Source of the DNA: Owenia fusiformis
Lineage: Eukaryota > Annelida > Polychaeta > Sabellida > Oweniidae
DNA length: 64,000 bases
Direction: 5' to 3'
Assembly: GCA_903813345.2 (NCBI GenBank)
Contig: CAIIXF020000002.1
Coordinates: 30,868,926-30,932,925, forward strand
Under the pieces are notes generated by a model. That model saw only the letters and a program-made list of their open reading frames with translations. It did no database searches and was not told the DNA's origin. How positions within the stretch are numbered: the stretch's first letter is position 1; each line of letters starts with the position of its first letter. A program made the translations under genes and the position numbers. Shown one piece after another: positions 26,101 through 32,132 of this stretch.

Positions 26101-29100
26101 CAGGCTATATCTGAACAAGTGAGTATTCATTGGTTGTGAACATTTGTTTAGCACGATTGTTAATCATAGAAGAGAGGTTTAGTTACAGGCTTAAATGTAA
26201 ACTGTGAATCTGAACACACGAGTACCATGGCTACTAGGCTTGCATGGTGTTGGGCAAAAAGTGAAGTTTTTTGCGACAAAAATGGTTGCCATTTTGAAAG
26301 TTGGCTAATTTCTGAATCAGGAGCCATTTGGAGGATTTTCTGTATTCATGTTGAACAAAAATAATTTAAACCAGGGAAACCTATCGAGAGGTTTTAAAAC
26401 TACAAAGTTACTAAATGTTCAAAAAGTGAATTTTGCGAGACAAAAAAGGTGGCCATTTTGAATCAAGATTCATATTAGATGAAGGTCTGTATTGATGTTG
26501 AACACAAATATCCTATTGACAGGTTTTAAAACTATATAGCTACTAAATGATCAAACAGTGAATTTTGCGAGACAAAAATGGCGGCCATTTTGAAAGTAGG
26601 CAAGCTGTTGAATCAAGAGTCATATCGCACCATTAGTATAATAAGGTTCTCAGTGGCTCAAACCATGTTTTGAGAAAAACAGGATTGAAGTTTGGGACTT
26701 TGATAACATTTTTCTATTTATTGTAGGTCAAGATTTTAGGAATTGGTTAATGACATAAAATCCTGTCTTTTGGTGATTTTTTTGTTAGAATTGACACTGT
26801 ACATCTGTTTTTTCAGCAAAAATCAAAATGCAAATAGAACCTTTTACTGACAAAAGCTAATCAAGTTCTTAATTGGTTGCATATAGAACTTATTTTGCCA
26901 TTCATTCCATTGAGGGAAAAGTATTTTGATGTCATTTTGATTTCATGTTGTCTAATTCATAACAAAAATTATAAAAAAAGAAAAATATATATTTCTAAAA
27001 AATATAAAAAGAACTAGTAAATCCAGACATGTCATCATAAAATAAGCATCAATATCAAAATATTGCACAATTACACTGTATCATCAAACAAAACTCTGCA
27101 ATTGCAGTATTGAAACTTACCATGCATATATATGCAAATTAATATATTTCACTGCCATCAGAAAAATAGCACTATCTTAATACATATCACGTTCAGGTTT
27201 AATGTACAGGGTGGTCAAAACAGGACCGGAGAAAAGTTTAATAACTAGGTCAAGCCTGCATATTTTGTCTTGAAGTTGAAAACCAAATAAATGAACTACA
27301 TGATTCTGAAATGTCAAGGAAAATATACGAAATTGACAAAGTAATTCAACTCTTCTTTGGTCCGGTTTTTGACCACCCTGTATTTATAAATCCTAAACTG
27401 CTGACAAATATAAAAATATACTTTAAAATGAAATTATCCTTATCGTATACAAGGATATCCTCCATACACCAATTAACTTTATGGCCTTAACCAATAGATC
27501 AGCAGTAATGTCTCATGAAACACTTATAAGGTAGTGTAATAAAATACCCTTGTAAAATACCCTTGTAAAAAAAACAAAGAGCATGGATATTATCTTTATC
27601 ACCATATATATAACGTTTGCTTGTCCATGCTTTTACTTCCTTGTGTTCCTTATGGTGTTTCTTTTAACGTTCACATTTTGATTTCATACACTATGTGGTT
27701 CATAACTTTGACACACACTTTCCATGTATATAATATACTATTATGGGCATTATCTTCACTACCACTTCATGGTTAACATTAATGTTTTACTTAATTTTCC
27801 TTATGTTTCATATGCTGTTTCTTTTGCTTTCTGAATTGTTTTTTACTGTATATTTACTATAAAAATACTCTTATGGACATTATCTTCACTATCACACTGT
27901 CGCTTATGTTTGCTTGTCCATGAATTTTACTTTCTAATGTTTCTTATGCTGTTTCCTCTTACTTTCTAGTTTTAATTCTAGTTTTTTTGTTAACATTCAT
28001 AGGGAATAAATCATATCATTTCATGAAAAACGGTGACCTTGTCCTACGGAAATTGAGATTATATTTCACAGCAAGTTTGCACAGCAATACTGTATAGCAC
28101 ATGCTCTATGAAATTGATTCTACTTTCCATAGACACCAAACAGATCTTTGTCGATATAATAAAGAAAAAGCCTTAGGGTCCCAACCTCCTTTGTTTACAC
28201 TTACAAAAACGTGAAAAATGACATAAGTAAAAGTTGTTCTAAATTTTTTTAATTTAAAACTCGTGAAAACGATTTCACTTGCCAGCGACATATACTTTAG
28301 TCTTTACCGAACATGTCAATTTGGTTCGTAATATCGCTGTAATATCTCCAAATAAACAATTTCAACATTTTAAAAAACTCAATGCTTGTCCACGTGTTAA
28401 TTATTATTGGTTTCCTGTCACATGACCAAATGTTAAGTTCTGATTGGTCAAGACCTGAAGTTAATTAGAACCTTATAATACCAGCTATAACTGTCATTGT
28501 CTATAGAATTTTTTCATTTAAATTTGATTGGATAAGAGTTAGAACCTTCTTATACATAGGTTATTGCAAATTAAATTGACTTACACCCTTTTGATATTGA
28601 GAAAAGCATATTTAGAGCAAAGATGGAAGTTTGTCATTGATTTCATTGGAAAGAACATGCCCAAATTAGTCAATATGCAAAGTTACAGCATTTTTCTCAA
28701 AATGTCACTTAGAACCTTATTATACTTATGGTGCGATATGTTTCTCCTCTTTTAATTTCTCATTTATTTATTATTTATATGGGGTCGTGGTTGGCTGAAA
28801 AATAATTCCTTTTGCTCAGCGAGTCAAAATCAGTTTTAAGTTTGATTAAGACATTGCAGAAGGGAAGGGGTACGCGATGTAATCTTGCATGATTATGAGT
28901 ATGGACACTACTGTTCTGTCATACCTGCCACACCTTCTTCAAATTGGACTTGGGCATGTGTATTGTTTTTTTGCAGTGTCTAAAACTTGGCTCCTCGCCA
29001 ATTTTGCCCATTGCGCAAGAGGAATGATCAGCCAACCAAGAGACCGTGTAAATAAATGACATATTTAAGAGGTGAAATATGGCTTCATGATTTATTCAAT

Positions 29101-31061
29101 AAAATCAAAGCAGTCATTGCTATTTTTTATTTATTTCTTGCGTTTATACACCCTGTATGAATATTAAATCATGTTATTCAAAAATAGAAAAGTTGCCTTT
29201 TTGTGCCATCTTGTAGTACAGTTGGTTCAATGATAAATCTTGATATCATTGCTCACAGTGTTCTGTTAACCATGTATTATTGGTAGGCAGTCATTTTACT
29301 TCCTATTCATTTCAGTGTCGCCTCATTCAGAGCATCGGTGGGGAGGTAGGAGGAATGGCAGTTTTGGGGTCCAAATTTGTATCATTTGGCACGAACAATG
29401 GGGATATAAGTATTAAACCCCTAAAAGATGCATTTACACTTAATTTAGGTATGTATTTAAAGGGATATTCCTCACCAGCTCATGTCTTACTTGATATGGA
29501 AGTTTTTACTTTTTAAGATTTCACCCAGGAACTGATGTCCAAAACTCTTCAGTTTGCAATACATAGATTTAGTAAAAGAAGAAGGTATTAAGAACACACA
29601 AAACCAGCTTAATATCATTTTTCAATAAATGATGAAATCTTACTAGAAATGAACACAATAATACGCATTAAAGGAACTATATGCTTTTATATTTTAATGC
29701 CGATGTACAAACTACATGTATGTTTTAATGTTGCTCAAGACTCCATTGCTACTTATAATGACAAATGTCACATTGACCTACATTATATTTCAATTCGGAA
29801 AATTTAAGCTTTACATCTGATAAGAGAAAAGGTCAGCTGTCATATTTGGGGGGGGGGAGATTATCTTATACTTCGAGTTTGTCAACATGTTACAGTAGGA
29901 CTGAAAGAATTAAAAAGAAATAATTTGAGATTTACTCTCTCCTCCTTTGCTGCCAGTGTGAATAGGGATTCTGCTACGGCCATTTTGAAATGACCAATTC
30001 AAGACGACTCCGAGTGGGTTTCTAAATATCATTTTCAAAACTGTTTTAAAAGCACTGTTTTAAAAGCTGAAAAAAATAATTCCAGTTTCTAACATTTACT
30101 GTTGTTTTTTCAGCCACACTAAGTGATTCAACAGCATCCAAAATCAAACGGAACTCAGAGAGTGACAGAAAAAAACTTGTTCGCAAAGTTCGAAAGGCCT
30201 TAAATAGCATTGTAAAAGGAGGTACGTTCAGTGTCTGAATATAAACTTCAGATTCATACTTTAGAAATGTCGAAAAAGTGCACATACCTGTATTTGCTTT
30301 ATAATCAGGGGTGGTCATCGAAAGATTTGTCCAGCATGCTATTTTTCATGAAAGTCCAATAACGCTAAGAAAACATGAAATACAAAACTGCTCCCCAAGC
30401 TGACAAAGAACTTAAACATTATTTTTCATAGAAAACATTAAAAAGACCAAATACATCTAGATCTTATTAATACCTTCAGAGTTATGGTGAAAACATGTGT
30501 TAATATTATCATGTCAATTTATCGTGCCATTTCCAATAGGGCCTAGCTTTTACACCTAGCGTTATTGGACTTTAGAGAAGTGAAGGTTATCCGCAAAAAA
30601 TATACTCATTGCATGATAATAATAGTAATTTATTTTCTTTGGTGTAGCGAAACATAGAATAATTTGTGAAGTTTTCTTGTAGTTTTAAGAAAAACAGCAT
30701 TCTCCCCCAAGCTGGACAAATATTTTGATGACACTCCATGATAATTAGAAAATATGATAAACTCTCATTTTTTTTGCAGGCAAATTTCCATTTAAAGCTG
30801 TCAGGAAGGGATCGTTTAAAGTTTTGAATTGGCCAGTTGATATAGTTCAAGGTCGGAACCTAAATAAGCTTAATATGCCTGCTCTCAGAATAATACTCCA
30901 AGCAGTTCCTAGAATGAAATTGCAGAGGTAACTTTCAATTTGCTTCTAATTGAAGAAAACCCATATAAAAAACCTTCGTATTTAAATTTTAGTAGTTTGG
31001 TAAAAATGTCAGTTGTAAGATTTGACTGCAACATTGATTCTTTTGTAGGATGGCACCTTAG
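1739..31061 (+). CDS. Netrin-sized secreted protein: laminin gamma-type N-terminus plus unrecognised basic C-terminus (12 exons)
   Basis: Reconstructed by splicing 1739-2150, 10578-10879, 13855-13985, 14288-14466, 14863-15048, 15951-16062, 16719-16810, 26033-26118, 29316-29448, 30114-30221, 30780-30927 and 31049-31061. Every junction is GT-AG and phases agree throughout, giving about 633 residues. Residues 1-24 are a signal peptide. The laminin N-terminal domain spans about 25-281; its [12 protein letters not shown] and TWWQSETML stretches are closest to laminin gamma chains. Three laminin EGF-like modules follow (about 283-441), then a fourth keeping only six cysteines (443-478). Residues 479-633 are basic, contain one cysteine, and match no family I know. 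Netrins are about 600 residues with this layout, but end in a cysteine-rich NTR module absent here. There is no laminin coiled coil, so trimer assembly is unlikely. Likely extracellular matrix or guidance-type protein (inference). Exons 1-7 are certain as a family; joining to 8-12 rests on phase, order and a poly(A) signal. Confidence 0.85.
2151..3580. other. Start of intron 1; no exon seen apart from the hairpin
   Basis: AT-rich intron sequence with a short inverted repeat around 3445-3480. Short open frames near 2820-3090 on both strands have no recognisable protein character. Confidence 0.4.
2734..2824 (+). ncRNA. Imperfect pre-miRNA-like hairpin in intron 1
   Basis: Arms of about 42 bases (2734-2775 and 2780-2824) pair with scattered mismatches, one small bulge and a loop of about five bases. 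I count roughly 35 matched positions by eye. Length, small loop and irregular mismatches resemble a microRNA precursor, but a decayed inverted-repeat element would look similar. Intronic, same strand as the host gene. Confidence 0.3.
4455..4770 (+). repeat. Diverged direct repeat of about 210 bp, two copies
   Basis: The segment around 4457-4560, with AACCAGAAATCAACTTTCGTG, recurs in altered form around 4668-4770. Only the shared words and their order support it. Confidence 0.45.
5642..6837. mobile_element. Foldback element with long terminal and internal inverted repeats
   Basis: The left end (5642-5710) and right end (about 6768-6837) are near-perfect reverse complements over about 65 bases, sharing GTTACACAGACGTATCGTCA and GAACTACTTCCGGGA. 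A second palindrome (about 6405-6725) lies inside, centred near 6565, with AGTCCCTCGCTTT in both arms. There is no transposase gene, so it is non-autonomous. Confidence 0.8.
5745..6095 (+). repeat. Tandem array of about 60-65 bp units inside the foldback element
   Basis: About six diverged copies of a unit containing TCACATTTAGTGCAATA followed by TTTATTGTAATA. Spacing drifts slightly between copies. It fills the space between the left arm and the internal palindrome. Confidence 0.7.
6952..7361. mobile_element. Palindromic foldback element, about 410 bp
   Basis: The left half (from GCGGTCCTAACTTCGACCG at about 6955) and the right half (ending CGGTCGAAGTTAGTACCGC) are reverse complements with indels. 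The centre is a tight hairpin around 7120-7185 with GGTCCCCAGCTGT and ACAGCTGGGGACC arms. A relative of the right half occurs at 36060-36260. Confidence 0.75.
7961..8296 (-). CDS. Possible small hypothetical protein (111 residues) in intron 1
   Basis: An open frame antisense to the host gene. The N-terminal part is rich in Gln/Glu/Met ([14 protein letters not shown]); the C-terminal part is rich in Ser, Thr and Pro. I recognise no domain and see no splice or poly(A) support. It may be a chance frame or a remnant of a mobile-element protein. Confidence 0.15.
   Translation of the reverse strand: MNAQVEMEKAQQQMECAQEYTNIREYQSINMQNANAYSLHTPNAEYVLSMDFMLETITICHTTLGGDIRNTSNPKVKRLSTPPDPRAKYKHHSQTITPSSTSLYSSHYNTN
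9205..9285. repeat. Short hairpin
   Basis: AAAAGACCGACAGCCGACCA and its near-complement TGGTCGGTGGTCGGTCTTTTT lie about 25 bases apart. Probably a small palindromic element end. Confidence 0.5.
10030..10135. mobile_element. Small palindromic (MITE-like) hairpin in intron 1
   Basis: AGAAATACCGGACGAAATAA... on the left pairs with ...TTATTTCGTCCAATATTTCTT on the right. Both arms also share ATGTACTGG and its complement CCAGTACAT. Arms are about 40 bases around a 20-base centre. It lies about 440 bases before exon 2. Confidence 0.6.
10578..10879 (+). CDS. Exon 2: second half of laminin N-terminal domain
   Basis: It continues exon 1 in phase (glycine codon completed) with [12 protein letters not shown], then [37 protein letters not shown] and [10 protein letters not shown]. 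All are diagnostic of laminin N-terminal domains, especially gamma chains. The donor CAG|GTATGC leaves phase 0. Introns 1 and 2 around it are rich in inverted-repeat elements. Confidence 0.93.
11262..13322. mobile_element. Terminal-inverted-repeat element filling intron 2
   Basis: The left flank carries AGGCGAGTGGGAG (11269 on), ATGTAGATTCC, then CTATGGAAACGG and GCCACGCCCA. The right flank carries the complements in mirrored order, ending CTCCCACTCGCCT at about 13313. Arms of roughly 150 bases surround a tandem array. No transposase is present. Confidence 0.75.
11760..13130 (+). repeat. Tandem array, four copies of about 360 bp, each with a CRE-like palindrome
   Basis: GTAACCATGG marks successive units at about 12051, 12420 and 12776; unit starts are about 369 and 356 bases apart, and a more diverged first copy begins near 11760. 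Each unit contains a TGACGTCA-type octamer (11902 as TGATGTCA, then 12250, 12608, 12972) followed by CATAATG and, later, TTATTATTACGCTTC. Confidence 0.8.
13855..13985 (+). CDS. Exon 3: end of laminin N-terminal domain
   Basis: It encodes [21 protein letters not shown], then a segment ending [12 protein letters not shown], the usual end of a laminin N-terminal domain before the first EGF-like module. The acceptor AG is at 13853-13854; the donor is CG|GTGCGT with two bases carried over. Confidence 0.92.
14288..14466 (+). CDS. Exon 4: laminin EGF-like module 1
   Basis: It begins by completing an arginine codon, then [26 protein letters not shown] and [12 protein letters not shown]. This has the eight-cysteine spacing of a laminin EGF-like module, with the PW(K/R)RAT motif typical of the first module of laminins and netrins. 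The acceptor is CTTTCAG; the donor is GTAAAT. Confidence 0.93.
14863..15048 (+). CDS. Exon 5: laminin EGF-like module 2 and start of module 3
   Basis: It encodes [32 protein letters not shown] and [10 protein letters not shown]. The module 2 pattern, including the CYFD and GGHC motifs, matches laminin gamma and netrin. The donor GTAAGG leaves one base. Confidence 0.93.
15134..15387 (+). repeat. 127-bp tandem duplication in intron 5
   Basis: GCAGCACTTTGAAC starts both copies (15134 and 15261). The second copy repeats the first with few changes, including TTACGCGGAATATGGCATAT. Confidence 0.85.
15172..15910. repeat. Cluster of AATATGCCATA / GGAATATGGCATA words in both orientations
   Basis: Beyond the duplication, intron 5 carries many short copies of GGAATATG(G/C)CATA and its complement, alternating with CACTTGCGG or CCGCAAGTGA, from 15172 to 15500 and again 15825-15910. 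This creates many small palindromes next to exon 6. Confidence 0.7.
15951..16062 (+). CDS. Exon 6: laminin EGF-like module 3
   Basis: It encodes [22 protein letters not shown] and [10 protein letters not shown], completing a canonical third module. The acceptor GGTTCAG and donor AA|GTAAAT keep the frame with exons 5 and 7. Confidence 0.93.
16719..16810 (+). CDS. Exon 7: first part of laminin EGF-like module 4
   Basis: It encodes [16 protein letters not shown], then [11 protein letters not shown]. This gives the first five cysteines of a fourth module. The donor G|GTAAAT opens an intron of about 9.2 kb that contains a separate gene and a nest of mobile elements. Confidence 0.88.
17601..18251 (+). 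CDS. Claudin/PMP22-like four-pass membrane protein
   Basis: A single-exon frame of 216 residues. Four hydrophobic segments are visible at about 13-33, 86-110, 121-145 and 163-188. The first extracellular loop carries the family signature: Trp36, then G-I-F at 56-58 (usually G-L-W), Cys61 and Cys71. The ten-residue cysteine spacing matches claudins. Claudin/PMP22/EMP proteins act in cell junctions or as plasma-membrane adaptors. The cytoplasmic tail is short (about 25 residues) and does not end in an obvious PDZ-binding motif. The gene sits in intron 7 of the netrin-like gene on the same strand. A poly(A) signal follows almost at once. A 5' non-coding exon is possible, because TAG and AG sites lie just upstream of the ATG. 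It could instead be assigned to another branch of the same superfamily. Confidence 0.85.
   Translation: MGRGCYTPLGGMEGGIIATFSTALQFVIRCIFMNDWATIKSTNPTNGSVVQEQRMGIFYMCNQIGEGARVCQSTVNMDFPHAYKAAGAMAIVSCVFLGVSFIAFIIGYGALYKNPGILNGKFFAFLAVAVWISTFCNILSYTIFGTYIETAFYHVRPSDSSSLFLGGFYQMVGSSVCSLTVAILLSCVPGVMARMRGQGNIWSNGKTNHAVELEAK
18270..18275 (+). terminator. Poly(A) signal of the claudin-like gene
   Basis: AATAAA lies 19 bases after the stop codon, within an AAT microsatellite (18261-18275). Confidence 0.6.
18280..19880. other. Intron 7 of the netrin-like gene, downstream of the claudin-like gene; no gene seen
   Basis: AT-rich, without open frames of protein character or strong repeats. Short direct words (TCACATGATCA) repeat near 19725-19755. 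Confidence 0.4.
19885..20190 (+). repeat. Diverged tandem repeat of about 111 bp
   Basis: GCATGTTTTAGTACTAAATTA recurs at about 19941 and 20052. Each copy is followed by CTCAATGAGCACTCAT, with a third partial copy ending near 20185. Confidence 0.65.
21462..22835 (+). repeat. Tandem array with a near-constant 162-bp period, about 8.5 copies
   Basis: The GGCTGCC or GGCC word after AAAATCCAAAAT falls at 21535, 21697, 21859, 22021, 22183, 22345, 22507, 22669 and 22832; every step is 162 or 163 bases. Units also share GATCTAGATTTTCATACT and ATCATCCCTGAAAA. The minus strand reads open through about two units (22324-22629) because 162 is a multiple of three, but stops elsewhere argue against a real protein. 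Confidence 0.9.
23294..23345 (+). repeat. GGAC/AGAC microsatellite
   Basis: Runs of ACGGACAGACGG and AGACGGACAG next to the right end of the inner nested element. Confidence 0.8.
24963..26032. other. Intron 7 tail before exon 8; no gene seen
   Basis: AT-rich. It includes one copy of a dispersed motif, CCCTTTGGCACTTGTGC (about 25640), that recurs in other places in the window. Confidence 0.4.
26033..26118 (+). CDS. Exon 8: sixth cysteine of truncated module 4, then charged helix-like segment
   Basis: It completes the glycine codon left by exon 7 and supplies GTGSNDC, a plausible loop-closing sixth cysteine. [19 protein letters not shown] follows. The seventh and eighth cysteines of a normal module are missing. 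The donor CAA|GTGAGT gives phase 0. Assignment to this gene rests on phase and order. Confidence 0.65.
26225..26625 (+). repeat. Three diverged copies of a unit ending GACAAAAATGG(C/T)GGCCATTTTGAA
   Basis: GTGAATTTTGCGAGACAAAAA-type words followed by GCCATTTTGAA occur at about 26265, 26425 and 26560, separated by AGGTTTTAAAACTA and GATGTTGAACA. They resemble the AAAATGGC repeats at 21.5 kb and 51 kb in style, not in detail. Confidence 0.65.
27205..27382. mobile_element. 178-bp MITE with TACAGGGTGGTCAAAA ends
   Basis: The left end TACAGGGTGGTCAAAACAGG is complementary to the right end TTTTTGACCACCCTGTA, and the next bases (ACCGGA / TCCGGT) continue the match. There is no coding capacity. Flanking TA suggests a Tc1/mariner-mobilised element. 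Confidence 0.85.
27390..29315. other. Rest of intron 8; one MITE relative, otherwise no gene seen
   Basis: The 28785-29157 part resembles the middle nested element (right end TTATACACCCTGTA). A family of words ATGGACATTATCTTCACTA repeats around 27740-27900. No exon candidates were found. Confidence 0.4.
29316..29448 (+). CDS. Exon 9: unrecognised C-terminal domain, part 1
   Basis: The acceptor ATTTCAG is strong and the donor is G|GTATGT. It encodes [18 protein letters not shown] and [14 protein letters not shown], with 44 open codons in the phase left by exon 8. I recognise no family. It contains the only cysteine of the C-terminal region. Confidence 0.65.
30114..30221 (+). CDS. Exon 10: very basic segment of the C-terminal domain
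   Basis: The acceptor follows a T-rich tract ending TTTTTTCAG; the donor is G|GTACGT. The encoded peptide includes SKIKRN and [19 protein letters not shown], a strongly basic, amphipathic stretch that could bind polyanions such as heparan sulfate (inference). Confidence 0.65.
30780..30927 (+). CDS. Exon 11: C-terminal domain, part 3
   Basis: The acceptor TTTTTTTTGCAG is excellent and the donor is AG|GTAACT. It encodes [19 protein letters not shown], then a segment with [18 protein letters not shown]. The phase fits exons 10 and 12. Confidence 0.65.
31049..31061 (+). CDS. Exon 12: last three codons and stop
   Basis: The acceptor CTTTTGTAG is followed by one base completing an arginine codon, then Met-Ala-Pro and TAG. 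It is very short, but no other frame is compatible with the phase, and a poly(A) signal follows about 195 bases downstream. Confidence 0.55.
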
Positions 31062-31255
31062 AGAGTGGAAAAGTTGAAGACAAATATGACTCCGGCAGTG
31101 ACCCTGGGTACTATCTTAAAACCACTGGACATTTATCAGTACCTAAAGGAATTCTGACACTAGCACACATATTTCATGCATGTATACGTACTTACCCATT
31201 TTGATAATGCACTCACGCTTCACCTTTGTACATTATGTGTAATAAGTTATATTCA

Positions 31256-31261
31256 AATAAA
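31256..31261 (+). terminator. Poly(A) signal of the netrin-like gene
   Basis: An AATAAA hexamer lies 195 bases after the stop codon, implying a 3' UTR of roughly 215 bases. Confidence 0.6.
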
Positions 31262-31390
31262 GAATGATACAGGATGATCAAATTATTGGTAAATAATGAT
31301 GTATATAACTGTATACTTACACTGAGATAGATACATACATTCTGACCAATTCTATCTTCAGCATTATTCATTTCATTGTGTTATCACCAT

Positions 31391-32132
31391 ATGCAGCAGA
31401 GCCTGTGGGAAATATTGGATGCGGAGCAAATGAGCGGAGGGTGCGGAGCTAACGGTCATTTTTGAATTTAAATTTGGGATATTTCTGAAACTAAGCCGTT
31501 TTGGGACTTCAAATATACCAAGATATGTGTATTTGACACCAAATATCAATACAATTGTGAAAATAGTAGCGCAATTCATTCTATAGCGACGCAGTGTGCA
31601 TTAAACCTTTCCCAGACCTATATATTTTGAAAATATCCTTTTAATACTGAGTCCCCAGCATTCATAAAAAATTGTGTTCAAGGTACACTATCTATACAAA
31701 TTATTTTTGCATCTTGGAAGCCTCTAAATATTGGGTGCGGAGGTACGTTTATGGAGCTTCTCTGCACCCAATATTTAGAGGGGGCTCATATCTGAAAAAC
31801 ATTCCGAATTTTTATAAAATCACACAGATACTGTCTGGCTTCCAAGATGCAAAAATAATTTGCATGGGTAGTGTATCTTGAACAGCATTTTTTATGAATG
31901 CTGGGGACGCAGTATTAAAAGGATAGTCTCAAAATATAAAGGTCTGGGAAATGTTTAAGGCATACTGCGTCGCTATTAAATGAATTGCACTACTATTTTC
32001 ACAATTTTATTGATATTTGGTGTCAAATACACATATCTTGGTATATTTGAAGTCCCAAAACGGCTTAGTTTCAGAAATATCCCAATTTTAAATTCAAAAA
32101 TGACCGTTAGCTCCGCGGGCTCTGTCTGCATA
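31391..32132. mobile_element. Foldback element just past the netrin-like gene
   Basis: Nearly the whole 740 bases form a palindrome. Left arm words such as GCGGAGCTAACGGTCATTTTT, AGTCCCAAAACGGCTTAG (as complement) and GCACCCAATATTTAGAGG recur as complements in mirrored order on the right, with ends ATGCAGCAGAGCC and GGCTCTGTCTGCAT. The centre is near 31760. It starts 130 bases beyond the poly(A) signal. Confidence 0.85.

Noticed and set aside
26033-31061. A netrin NTR module at the end of the laminin-type gene
   Set aside because: An NTR module needs several conserved cysteines; the predicted tail after residue 478 has a single cysteine and no matching motifs.
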